Positions 18,573-26,912 of a DNA stretch of 64,000 nucleotides are shown here, one piece after another (positions within the stretch are counted from its first letter, which is position 1; every line of letters begins with the position of its first letter). Under the pieces are notes generated by a model. That model did not search any database. It saw only the letters and a list, made by a program, of their open reading frames with translations, and was not told the DNA's origin. A program made the translations under genes and the position numbers. The DNA is from Planctomycetota bacterium (GTDB lineage: Bacteria; Planctomycetota; Planctomycetia; Pirellulales; Pirellulaceae), in assembly GCA_963205385.1 (NCBI GenBank), contig CAUJKE010000115.1, positions 1 to 64,000 on the forward strand. The letters are read 5' to 3'.

Positions 18573-19088
18573 ATGGCGGTCGGGAGGTGACCGGGAGTTG
18601 GATTTTCCATCGGCTGGAGGGAAACGGTCAGTGTAACAATTTTCCTTCGACTCACAAGGGGCGCGAGGCGTGCCCACGGCGGCGCCCTCCCTTTCCAGAA
18701 AAGTCTTCTGGGCGATCACATTCGCACCTGGAAATCAGCCTGCGACGGTCGGCATCGCTGGAATTTACGCGGATGCTAGCAACGGCCCTCCCTGGCGGGC
18801 AATCGGCGGCGCTTTCGCGCGCGGAAGCAGGCAAACCACGCAAAGCAGGCCGCGACCAGGAGCGGCGGAGCGCTATTATTACGAATTACAATACTAACGC
18901 TGTCGGAAATCAAATAGAACTTCGCGCTTCTACTCTCTATTGCTATACTTCGCCCATCAATGGTTGCTGATCGGCTGATGCGATGAAGACTCGGAGGACG
19001 ACATTGAGCGTGTCGAGATTCGAGATTCATGCAGGCATCGCTGGGGCGCCAACGGAGTAACCGCACCACATCAAGGAGGATCGCGATC
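18573..19088. other. Intergenic region between tRNA-Lys and the cyanophycinase gene
   Basis: About 515 bases between divergent genes. It must hold both promoters. No open frame with coding character, no repeat of the families found elsewhere, and no clear operator were seen. AAGGAGG near 19073 is the ribosome site of the next gene. Confidence 0.4.
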
Positions 19089-20360
19089 GTGAAGAACACG
19101 ATGTCGATTCTGGCTGTCTGCCTCGCGCTGACATTCGGAAGTTACGGTTTCGCGAAACAACCCGCACCTGCAGGAACCCTCATTATCATCGGCGGCGCTT
19201 TGCGTTTCGATAATACGGACGTTTGGAGTCGAATCGTCGAGCAAGCCGCGGCCGCCAGGGAACATACGGTCTCCACCAGTAAGTCTGGCGAGGATTATCG
19301 GCCCCGCATCGCGGTCTTTCCCACTGCCAGCGGCGATCCCGAGCAGAGCGGGCGAATCACCGCCGAGGCGCTCAACAGTTACGGCGCGGATGCCTTTGTC
19401 GTTCCCGTGGCGCTGAGCAAGATGGAGATGGACGCCCGCGATGCCGTGGTCGACCCGAAATTGATCGAGCAGGTCACGCGCGCCGATGGCGTCTATTTTA
19501 CAGGCGGCCAGCAAGCTCGGATCGTCGAGGCGTTGCGCACGCCGGAGGGCGCCGACACGCCGATGCTCCAAGCGGTGTGGGCCGTCTACAACCGGGGCGG
19601 CGTTGTCGCGGGGACGAGCGCCGGCGCCGCGGTGATGAGCCGCATCATGTATCGCGACGCGAAACATGTACTCCCGACCTTGCAACAAGGGGTGACGATG
19701 GGGCGCGAGGTTGATTATGGCCTGGGTTTTTTGGATCCTTCCTGGTTTGTTGAGCAGCATACGCTCGTGCGCGGCCGCTTTGCCCGCGCGCTGGTGGCCA
19801 TGCAAGCCCATGGAATTCAGTTTGGCGTCGGGATCGATGAAAATACGGCTATTGTCGTGAAGGACGATCAGATGGAAGTCGTCGGCTACAAAGGGGCCAT
19901 CGTGATGGACCTGTCCGAGGCGAAGGAAGACCCCCAGGTCAAGGGCTTTAACGTGCAAAACGTGAAGCTGACGTACCTCGACCATGGCGACAAGTTGAAA
20001 CTCGATACGCGTGAAGTGACGCCTTCGCAGAAGAAACAAGAGGGAACAAAGCTCGACCCGAATTCGCCGGAGTATCGGCCAACCGATGACGAACACATCT
20101 TTTCAGCCGACATTCTCGGAAATGCCACGGCCGTGGATATGATGTGGAAACTCCTGGGCAATCGCGATGGGGAAGCATTGGGTCTGGCGTTCGACGCGGA
20201 GCAGGCCCTCGCCGAGTCGACCCCTGGTTTTGAATTCCGCTTCTATCGCGGCGATGACACCATTGGCTGGAGCACGTACGCACGCGGCGACGAAACGTAC
20301 ACCGTGTCGAACGTCCACTTGGATATTCGTCCGGTCAACATCGGGCCGCTGTATAAGTAG
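19089..20360 (+). CDS. Secreted cyanophycinase-like peptidase (S51 family)
   Basis: 423 residues from GTG 19089, nine bases after a strong AAGGAGG (ATG 19101 is an alternative). A signal peptide ends near YGFAKQP, so the enzyme is exported. S51 hallmarks: GTLIIIGGALRF at the mature N-terminus, YFTGGQQARIVE, and the nucleophile serine in VAGTSAGAAVMS; later GLGFLDP and GIDENTAIVV match cyanophycinases. These serine exopeptidases split the storage polymer cyanophycin into Asp-Arg dipeptides. Export suggests scavenging of cyanophycin released by cyanobacteria rather than turnover of an own store; no cphA synthetase is nearby. The C-terminal 130 residues are an extra domain absent from the 270-residue intracellular enzymes. 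Confidence 0.88.
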   Translation: MKNTMSILAVCLALTFGSYGFAKQPAPAGTLIIIGGALRFDNTDVWSRIVEQAAAAREHTVSTSKSGEDYRPRIAVFPTASGDPEQSGRITAEALNSYGADAFVVPVALSKMEMDARDAVVDPKLIEQVTRADGVYFTGGQQARIVEALRTPEGADTPMLQAVWAVYNRGGVVAGTSAGAAVMSRIMYRDAKHVLPTLQQGVTMGREVDYGLGFLDPSWFVEQHTLVRGRFARALVAMQAHGIQFGVGIDENTAIVVKDDQMEVVGYKGAIVMDLSEAKEDPQVKGFNVQNVKLTYLDHGDKLKLDTREVTPSQKKQEGTKLDPNSPEYRPTDDEHIFSADILGNATAVDMMWKLLGNRDGEALGLAFDAEQALAESTPGFEFRFYRGDDTIGWSTYARGDETYTVSNVHLDIRPVNIGPLYK

Positions 20361-20410
20361 TACGAGCGCGCCGTGTTTTCTTAGACGACTACATGTTAGA
20401 CAACTACAAA

Positions 20411-20438
20411 CGCCCCGCGTGACCGTTCACGCGGGGCG
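20411..20438. terminator. Bidirectional terminator between convergent genes
   Basis: Perfect 12-bp GC-rich stem CGCCCCGCGTGA / TCACGCGGGGCG with a 4-base loop, midway between the convergent cyanophycinase and DUF1080 stops. T-runs are weak on both sides. Just before it TTAGACRACTACA occurs twice (about 20382-20409). Confidence 0.75.
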
Positions 20439-20475
20439 TAACACATGGCGTATAGCGCGGGAACTGGCTTCGCCG

Positions 20476-21201
20476 CTATTTCACTTCGCGAATCTTGATG
20501 TTGCGATAGGCGACTTCGTTACCGTGGTCTTGCAACGAGATGTAGCCTTTGGTCGGCTTGCCAAATCGCTCCATCTTGCCAAACTTGCTCTTGGCGACGC
20601 GCTGGTCCCAATCTTTCGAGCCTTTCACGTATTCGACATACTTCACGCCGTTCATTGTGTGAACGCATTTCTCCGGCGTGATGAGAATCGTCAGCTTGTT
20701 CCACTCGCCGGCCGGCTTGGTAGCGTCGATCGGCTTACCTGTCGCTTTATCGATTTCCGGCTGATAAAGCTGATAGAGCCAACCGGCGAGCTGCGGGTCG
20801 TGGCCGTCCTTGTTGTCCTGCACTTGAATTTCGGGACCGGTTTGCCAAGGCGTGGCGCCTTCTTCCGTCACGTGATACATGATGCCGCTGTTGCCCCCCT
20901 TGGAGATTTTGTACTCCAGCGACAGTTCAAACGCATCGTACTGGTCGTCGGTGATAATATCGCCGGCGCCGTTAGCGGCGCGGGTCAGCGCGCCATCGAC
21001 AACCTGCCAGCCGTCGCTGATCTTGTCCTGTTTATAGTTCCGCCAACCCTTGGTTGTTTCGCCGTCGAAAAGAAGCTTCCAACCAGCCTGGGCTTCTTCA
21101 GGCGTTAGCTTATTGAGCGGCGCGTCGGCAGCCATCAGGCAGCCTCCGCCCATCAGGGCCAAGAGTAAGGTGCAGCCAACGGTCAAGGAGGTCAATTTCA
21201 T
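20476..21201 (-). CDS. DUF1080 (3-keto-disaccharide hydrolase type) secreted protein
   Basis: 241 residues. An N-terminal signal peptide contains GGGC, so it may be a lipoprotein or cleaved near MAADAP. The body is a concanavalin-like beta-sandwich: GWKLLFDGETTKGWRNY, DGWQVVDGALTRA, the acidic FELSLEYKISKGGNSGI segment, TGPEIQVQDN, and the terminal YRNIKIREVK, all characteristic of DUF1080, which is greatly expanded in planctomycetes. Some members hydrolyse 3-keto-glycosides; others are lectin-like. Start ATG 21201; the TTG two codons upstream is not needed. Monocistronic. Confidence 0.92.
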   Translation of the reverse strand: MKLTSLTVGCTLLLALMGGGCLMAADAPLNKLTPEEAQAGWKLLFDGETTKGWRNYKQDKISDGWQVVDGALTRAANGAGDIITDDQYDAFELSLEYKISKGGNSGIMYHVTEEGATPWQTGPEIQVQDNKDGHDPQLAGWLYQLYQPEIDKATGKPIDATKPAGEWNKLTILITPEKCVHTMNGVKYVEYVKGSKDWDQRVAKSKFGKMERFGKPTKGYISLQDHGNEVAYRNIKIREVK

Positions 21202-21488
21202 GTTCAAGGTTCCCGTGGGAAGTTACGCAAGATGGAAACAATACGTCCGTATCGTACTTCCACGCCGTGCGCGTCGCAATCGTCAGCGGATATAGGGAGG
21301 GGCGTCATGCCTGGAGAAATGACGCGGTGTTCAGGCTTCGGGCGACACGCAAGTATATTCGCCTTGCTGAACATAGTCAATATGTATTTACAATTTAGAT
21401 TATGTTTATGAAATATTATCGCCGGTGCGTGATGCGCTCAAGTGGCCCATGTCGCGTTCGCCTGAGCTCGCTTCCCACCCCTCTGAGG

Positions 21489-21953
21489 CAAATTATTAGT
21501 GCCTCTGCGCATGTGCGATGCAACTTAACCGATTAATTTGAAAGTACTTATGTTATTTTGATCCCGTTGGGTGTTAACATTCATTAGCGTCGATTTAACC
21601 ATATGGGGGGTATTCGTATTGTTGCTTGAACCACCATGACGGGTGGTTTCGTGCCGGTCGCAAGAAGCTCTAGGGCTCAAGCCGCGCAGCGAGAAGGAGC
21701 GTAAACGCCGCTGAGGGGAATCGCTGTCGCGTTGATTGCGCAGAGGCATTAATGTCGGCCGTTATTGGTGGGAGGTGGTTGTTACGCGGGAGTAGCTCGG
21801 GGACTTGCTCACCATCGGGACGAGGCCCGATGGGGTCGTGGGGGAAAAGGGGCGGCGAGTCCTTTAGCTCACCGACTTGCTCACCATCGGGACGAGCCCG
21901 ATGGGGTCGTGGGGACGTGGCGGGGATTGCGCAGAGGGGCTAATAATTGCCGT
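21489..21953. mobile_element. Possible MITE-like remnant with terminal inverted repeats
   Basis: The 23 bases at 21489-21511 reappear inverted at 21928-21950 with 19 of 23 matching (TGCGCAGAGG and CTAATAATT shared), and a weaker inverted copy starts at 21737 (TGCGCAGAGGCA exact). The two right-hand copies are also direct repeats of each other (CCGTTATTGGTGGG exact), enclosing two R1 hairpins. No transposase gene is inside. Boundaries and mobility are inference. Confidence 0.4.
21791..21916 (-). repeat. R1 hairpin repeats, two tandem copies
   Basis: Copies at 21791-21842 and 21865-21916, both with the stem CCATCGGG / CCCGATGG and flanks GCTCAC before and GGTCGTGG after. They run opposite to the copies at 26.9 and 28.4 kb. 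Confidence 0.8.
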
Positions 21954-22009
21954 TATTGGTGGGGGGGAACGGTGATCGGCTTCATGGTTGAAAACGCCGG
22001 TATTTAGGG

Positions 22010-22090
22010 CCGTTCACGGTCCTTTCCCGCCGTCAGGCGGGTATTAGGCCCGTGCTTGAGCACGGGTGATGCTTTCCGCAACGCATTAAA
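22010..22090 (+). repeat. R2 repeat, copy 1
   Basis: Contains GGCCCGTGCTTGAGCACGGG (stem CCCGTGCT / AGCACGGG) preceded by GTTCACGGTCCTTTCCCGCC. The same arrangement recurs at 53521-53600. Confidence 0.7.
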
Positions 22091-22359
22091 CCCACTCGCC
22101 GGGCTACGTGGTGCGTCAACGTCAAGAATGAGGATCTGCTGGAAGCATATTCCGGCGTTAATCCCCGCAACTTCAGTCACCCCCCCTACAAGAGCATTGC
22201 GTTTTCGTCTCTGCCCCGTAGCATAGAGCGTGTTGGGCCACATCGCAGCATGACTTGCGTGATCGTTGGCCAGTCCCTCCCTTTGCACCATTTAGTTTCC
22301 TGGCTTGGCTAACTTCCCCAGTTGGCTGGAAACCGGTGGCCCGCCTCCACGGAAAATTA

Positions 22360-23799
22360 GTGACCTTGAACCGTTTATTCGGTTTTGCGCCCTGGGCGCT
22401 TTGTTGCGTAGCTTGCTGCGCTGCGCTCGCAGGCTGTCTTGACCGCTCGACTGGTCCCGCGGAGGAAGTCCATGTCAGCTATCGCGCGCCCCTGGGCGAG
22501 GTGGCGACTCCGGTCGTGCTTCCCGAGGAGTGTTGGTCTGCCTGGCGGGGCGGAGACAAGCAAGGGGTTTCGGCGGCGGTGCGGTTACCGACTGCGTGGT
22601 CCGAGCGTGAAGGGGTGCGCTGGAAAGTCGAAGTCCCCGGCCGCGGCAATTCTTCGCCTGTCGTGTGGCAGGATCAGATCTTTCTCACGAGCGTGCGCGA
22701 GGGGCAAGCGATCGTGCTCTGCTTCGATCGTCCCAGCGGCGAACTCGCGTGGGAACAATCGGTCGGCGAAGTCTCCGGCTCGACCCACAACAAAAACGGC
22801 TTCGCATCCGCGACCGTGGCGACCAACGGGGAGCAAGTTTTCGCAGTCTTCAGCGGGCTAGGGCTGTTCGCGTTTGATATGAACTCTAACGCGCAGTGGA
22901 ACCTGCCGCTGGTGGATGCTCAGCACCAGTGGGGCCTCGCTTCGAGCCCGGTGCTGTTTGAAAACCTTGTGATTCAACTCTCGGATGGCGATCATCCGTC
23001 GGCGTTGTTCGCCGTGGATCGGCATACCGGGCAAGAAGTTTGGCGCGCGCCGCGGCAAAGTCGCGGCGCGTGGTGTTCGCCGGTCGTGGTCAGCACCGGT
23101 GCGGGAGCAAATCCGCCTGCCGAGGTGATCGTCAACGGCGCCGGCAGCATGAGCGGTTCCCAAGGCGAAGTCACCGGATACGATGCGCGAACTGGGCACG
23201 AACTGTGGCACGCGCGTGGCACCACGGATATCCCGTGTCCCACCATGATCGTCGGCGCAGGGCTCGTCGTCAGTACGTCTGGAAGCAATGGCCCCATCTT
23301 CGCACTGGAGCCTGGCGGGCAAGGAGACGTGAGCCAGACGCGGCTCAAGTGGCGACTCCCCAGCGGCGGCACCTATGTGCCGACCGGCGTGATCTACAAC
23401 GACCGCCTGATGCTCGTCTCCGATAGCGGCGTGGTCACTTGTCATCAACTGAGCGATGGCGCACTGCTGTGGCGCAAGCGACTTCATGGCGCATTCAGCG
23501 CGAGCCTCGTCGCAGGCGGCGGCAACCTGTACGCGACCAATGAGCAAGACGACGTCTACGTTTTCCGCGCTGCGGATAAGTTCGAACTCATCGCGACCAA
23601 TCGCCTGCACGAGACCACGTTAGCGACGCCGGCCATTGCCCACGGCGAAATCTATCTCCGCACGGCCCGCCATCTCTACTGCGTCGCGGAGACCGACGTC
23701 GCGACCGCCGCCGACGAACCGCCTGCCATCGAACCCCCTTCCGTTCGCTCACCATTGGACCGCACCGGCGCGAACGCAACGATGCTCAACGCTCAGTAA
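22360..23799 (+). CDS. PQQ-like beta-propeller lipoprotein (BamB-type)
   Basis: 479 residues from GTG 22360. The leader CCVACCAALAGC ends in a lipobox, so the mature protein is lipid-anchored in the cell envelope. The rest is a beta-propeller of PQQ-like repeats with the recurring W...G.V..S.P......V....D..TG...W pattern, for example LFAVDRHTGQEVWRAP and VTGYDARTGHELWHA. No PQQ-dehydrogenase residues are evident. Such secreted propellers are common in planctomycetes and may scaffold interactions as BamB does. The frame is open upstream to 22255, but that part has no signal-like character. Function unproven. Confidence 0.85.
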   Translation: MTLNRLFGFAPWALCCVACCAALAGCLDRSTGPAEEVHVSYRAPLGEVATPVVLPEECWSAWRGGDKQGVSAAVRLPTAWSEREGVRWKVEVPGRGNSSPVVWQDQIFLTSVREGQAIVLCFDRPSGELAWEQSVGEVSGSTHNKNGFASATVATNGEQVFAVFSGLGLFAFDMNSNAQWNLPLVDAQHQWGLASSPVLFENLVIQLSDGDHPSALFAVDRHTGQEVWRAPRQSRGAWCSPVVVSTGAGANPPAEVIVNGAGSMSGSQGEVTGYDARTGHELWHARGTTDIPCPTMIVGAGLVVSTSGSNGPIFALEPGGQGDVSQTRLKWRLPSGGTYVPTGVIYNDRLMLVSDSGVVTCHQLSDGALLWRKRLHGAFSASLVAGGGNLYATNEQDDVYVFRAADKFELIATNRLHETTLATPAIAHGEIYLRTARHLYCVAETDVATAADEPPAIEPPSVRSPLDRTGANATMLNAQ

Positions 23800-23848
23800 C
23801 GACCAAGCACTTGTAAGCTGATTCGTTGAGATTCGGCGTAAGCATCAT

Positions 23849-24148
23849 TCATGCCAGTCTTTCGCGCCATTTTTCAGGATCGCGCGAGGTGTGCAGCACG
23901 CCGTAGATTGTTAGAGTTGTCCCGTCGTACTCATAAAAAACAATGTACGGAAACCGCCGAACCATCGCACGCCGATAGTCCTCAAAGATCTTCACGTGAC
24001 GCGCAGGCGTGCGACGGAGTTGCTGGATACACGCATCGACACAATCGAGAAATTGTTCGCCCAAGCCACAACGGCGTTGCTCGTACTAGTCGTAAGCTTC
24101 TTGAATATCCCGTGCGGCTTCAGGGGCCAATACGAGGTCAACGGCCAT
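23849..24148 (-). pseudogene. ParE/RelE-type toxin with internal amber codon
   Basis: Starts at ATG 24148, overlapping the antitoxin stop by 11 bases as in normal toxin-antitoxin pairs. The frame reads MAVDLVLAPEAARDIQEAYD, then TAG (24088-24086), then YEQRRCGLGEQFLDCVDAC and a full ParE-like remainder (HVKIFEDYRRAMVRRFPYIVFYEYD, TIYGVLHTSRDPEKW). The family has Trp at the stop position (AYDWYEQR), so one G-to-A change (TGG to TAG) explains it. Otherwise 98 sense codons are intact, so the lesion looks recent. A TTG at codon 29 could start a truncated product lacking the first helix. Confidence 0.8.
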
Positions 24149-24359
24149 AGCGACTCCGAATCCTCGATTTCACTTGTTCCCAGCTAACTCCATTCGCCGG
24201 ATGGCTTTGCAAATTGGCTTTGCGGCGCGCGAGTTCTTCTTGCTGCCAATCGTGAATCGGGATCGCGTCCGGCGTCGTCGCCGCTAAGTCGTCCCACAAA
24301 TCCTCGACCAGTTGCAGCTTTTCCGGCGGGCTGAGATCAAAGACGGAATTGGTGTTCAT
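24138..24359 (-). CDS. Addiction-module antitoxin (ParE partner)
   Basis: 73 residues from ATG 24359. It has the short-antitoxin pattern SPPEKLQLVEDLWDDLA, then IPIHDWQQEELARRKANL and the C-terminal GVSWEQVKSRIR of the addiction module protein family, which wraps round a ParE/RelE toxin. The toxin gene overlaps its 3' end by 11 bases, implying translational coupling. A 19-bp tandem repeat lies 22 bases upstream and may be the autoregulatory operator. Intact although the toxin is interrupted, so it could serve as an anti-addiction relic. Confidence 0.85.
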   Translation of the reverse strand: MNTNSVFDLSPPEKLQLVEDLWDDLAATTPDAIPIHDWQQEELARRKANLQSHPANGVSWEQVKSRIRSRYGR

Positions 24360-24380
24360 CGGGAGCGTTCTGTAATTTGG

Positions 24381-24418
24381 GACGAATGGGGCAATCAACG
24401 ACGAATGGGGCAATCAAC
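24381..24418. repeat. 19-bp exact tandem repeat upstream of the antitoxin
   Basis: GACGAATGGGGCAATCAAC occurs twice back to back (24381-24399 and 24400-24418), immediately upstream of the toxin-antitoxin operon. Position suggests a binding site for autoregulation. The rest of 24420-24720 shows nothing recognisable. Confidence 0.7.
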
Positions 24419-24720
24419 GCTGTCGAAGAATAAGTATACCGTCGTGCGCGACGCCCGGCAAAACTCCCGGAGCATGCGGCCGAAAACGCGAGGTAACTCG
24501 TTGCCAGCGTGCATGTTACGGCCTCCTCTTTCCGCTTGAGGCCGGCGTGTCGAATTCCGTCTCGCCGCGGCGGAACTTTTCTCCTTTTCCCCGCGTCCAA
24601 TACGCACGTCCTACACTTATTCAGCGATAATAGCGGTTCGCGGCAGGGCTGGCAGTCCGAAAGCCAGTCCAGCCACGCGCTTGCCCGTCGATACCAAACA
24701 CTCTTGCGAGGTTCTCTCCG

Positions 24721-26811
24721 ATGAAGGCCCGACATTTCTGGAAACGATTCGTACTCGCGGCGGCTTTGGCGGCGACGGCAGCCCTCCCTTCCTTGGCGAC
24801 CGCTCAAGACGAGAAAACGGCCGAACTCCCCGTCAAACGCGTGGTGATGTTCAGCTCCGGCGTTGCTTTCTTCGAGCACCTGGGGAAAGTCGACGGCAAC
24901 TCGCAGGTCGATCTCAAGTTCAACGTCGATAACATCAACGACCTGCTCAAGAGCATGGTCCTGCAAGATCATGGCGGCGGGCGCATCTCGACGGTTTCCT
25001 ACGCGTCGAAGGATCCGATCAACCGCACCCTCAGCACGTTCGCCATCGACCTGACCAAGAACCCCACGCTCGCCGATCTCCTCTCGCAGATTCGCGGCGA
25101 GCAGATCGAGATCAGCGCGCCTGATCGCATCGTCGGCACCATTCTCGGCGTCGAGAAGCGCAAGCGTCCCTCCGGTACGGAAAACGTTGTCGAGGTGGAG
25201 TTCCTTAACCTCTTGACGGAAGAGGGCCTGCGCAGCGTGTCGCTCGAGAACGTCGGCCGCATCAAAATCACCAACCCCAAGATCGACGCCGAACTCCGCC
25301 AAGCGCTGGCGGTGCTCGCGCTCAGCAAGTCGAGCGACAAGAAAACCGTGACCCTCAACTTCCTCGGCCAAGGAAATCGCGAGGTGAGTGTGGGTTACAT
25401 TCAGGAAGCCCCCATTTGGAAGACCAGCTACCGCCTGGTGCTCGCCGATAAGGAAGCGCCGCTGTTGCAAGGTTGGGCGATTGTCGAAAACACGACCGAG
25501 ACCGATTGGGATAACGTCGAGCTGTCGCTCATCTCCGGGCGGCCGATCTCGTTTGTGATGGACCTCTATCAACCGCTGTATGTGGATCGTCCGTGGGTCA
25601 AGCCGGAACTGTACGCCTCGCTTCGCCCGCAAACGTATAGTCAGGATTTGGCGGCGGCTGAGCGCGAGTTCGCGGAAGCCGGTCTTGGCGGTCCGGCACA
25701 GGCGAAGCGCGAATCGTTAGCCAGGCAAGCCGCTCCGGCCGCTGAAACCGCCTCGCGCGAGCGTTTTCTAGCGGCCGATGCAGCTAAAAAGTCAGACGCC
25801 AAAGCACTGCAGAACATGCAAGCGAGCGTTGCCTCGGTCGCCCAAGCCGGCGACGTCGGCGAGCTGTTCCGCTACAACATCGCAACGCCGGTCAAGCTCC
25901 AGCGCAGCGGCTCGGCCATGCTCCCGATCGTCAACGAATCGGTGGAAGGCGAGAAAGTCTCCATCTACAACGAAGCCACCCACGCCAAGCATCCGCTCAA
26001 CGGTCTGCGGCTGAAAAACACCACCGACCTGCACTTGATGCAAGGGCCGATCACCGTCTTCGACGACGGCGCTTACGCCGGCGACGCCCAAATCATGGAC
26101 TTGCCGCCCAAGAGCGAGCGGTTGATCAGCTACGCGATGGATCTCGATACGGAAGTCGCTCCGGCCGACAAGGGGCAGCCGACCAATCTCGTGAGCGTCC
26201 GCCTGGTGAAAGGGACGCTGCACACCGTACATAAACACGAGCGAACGAAAGAGTACACGATCAAAAATAGCGGCAAGGCCGAGAAGACGGTGCTCGTCGA
26301 GAAGCCGCTCGATACCGCGTGGACTCTGGTGGAGCCCAAAGAGGCCACCGAAAAGACGCGCGACCTGTACCGCTTCGCCGTGAAAGCCGCCCCCGGCAAG
26401 CCGGAAGTGCTGACCGTGAAGGAAGAGCGGACCTCGAACGAGGCCATCGCCGTCACCAACCTCAACGATCCGCAGATTCGCATTTACTTGAATTCGAGCG
26501 CCGTCAGCGACAAAGTGAAGGCCGCGCTCGCGGAAGTCATCGAGCGGAAGGCCAAGATCGACGAAGTGGTTCGTGAGCGTGCCGAGATGGAGCGGCAGAT
26601 TCAGGTCATTGGCCAAGAGCAGGAGCGCATTCGCGGCAACATGGCCCAAACGCCTAAGGAATCCGAACTCTTCCGCCGCTACCTGACCAAGTTCACCGAG
26701 CAGGAAGATCAGATCGAGGCCTTAAGAACGAAAGTGACCGCGAGCATCGAAGCCGAACAAAAGCTGCGCAAGTCGCTGGACGACTTCCTGATCGGTTTGG
26801 ATCTGGCGTAA
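24721..26811 (+). CDS. Secreted DUF4139-domain protein
   Basis: 696 residues. A signal peptide ends at SLATAQD. The middle carries the DUF4139 pattern, including VSVGYIQEAPIWKTSYRLVL and WAIVENTTETDWDNVELSLISGRP. The C-terminal 100 residues (VIERKAKIDEVVRERAEMERQIQVIGQEQERI) form a coiled coil. The N-terminal part (VKRVVMFSSGVAFFEHLGKV) resembles the partner region seen in such proteins. Function of the family is unknown; cell-envelope location is implied by export. It stands alone with an R1 hairpin after it. Confidence 0.88.
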   Translation: MKARHFWKRFVLAAALAATAALPSLATAQDEKTAELPVKRVVMFSSGVAFFEHLGKVDGNSQVDLKFNVDNINDLLKSMVLQDHGGGRISTVSYASKDPINRTLSTFAIDLTKNPTLADLLSQIRGEQIEISAPDRIVGTILGVEKRKRPSGTENVVEVEFLNLLTEEGLRSVSLENVGRIKITNPKIDAELRQALAVLALSKSSDKKTVTLNFLGQGNREVSVGYIQEAPIWKTSYRLVLADKEAPLLQGWAIVENTTETDWDNVELSLISGRPISFVMDLYQPLYVDRPWVKPELYASLRPQTYSQDLAAAEREFAEAGLGGPAQAKRESLARQAAPAAETASRERFLAADAAKKSDAKALQNMQASVASVAQAGDVGELFRYNIATPVKLQRSGSAMLPIVNESVEGEKVSIYNEATHAKHPLNGLRLKNTTDLHLMQGPITVFDDGAYAGDAQIMDLPPKSERLISYAMDLDTEVAPADKGQPTNLVSVRLVKGTLHTVHKHERTKEYTIKNSGKAEKTVLVEKPLDTAWTLVEPKEATEKTRDLYRFAVKAAPGKPEVLTVKEERTSNEAIAVTNLNDPQIRIYLNSSAVSDKVKAALAEVIERKAKIDEVVRERAEMERQIQVIGQEQERIRGNMAQTPKESELFRRYLTKFTEQEDQIEALRTKVTASIEAEQKLRKSLDDFLIGLDLA

Positions 26812-26857
26812 CGGTGCGTTCGCGCAATAGCAAGCACCTGTTTTCACGCTCGCCACA

Positions 26858-26912
26858 AAACCACGCCCCCATCCGCCTGGTGCGGATGGGGAGCAAGTGG
26901 GTGAGCTAAAGC
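26858..26912 (+). repeat. R1 hairpin repeat
   Basis: Stem CCATCCGC / GCGGATGG with loop CTGGT, then GAGCAAGTGGGTGAGCTAA. The stem differs from the CCATCGGG / CCCGATGG class by compensating changes. Lies between convergent DUF4139 and radical SAM genes, touching the end of the latter, and may act as terminator. Confidence 0.8.

Larger units (their letters stand above)
21202..22359. other. 1.1-kb repeat-rich intergenic region
   Basis: No open frame here has coding character. It holds an A/T-rich stretch (about 21340-21420) that could carry the DUF1080 promoter, a set of inverted and direct repeats (21489-21953), two R1 hairpin copies and one R2 copy, listed separately. Confidence 0.6.
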
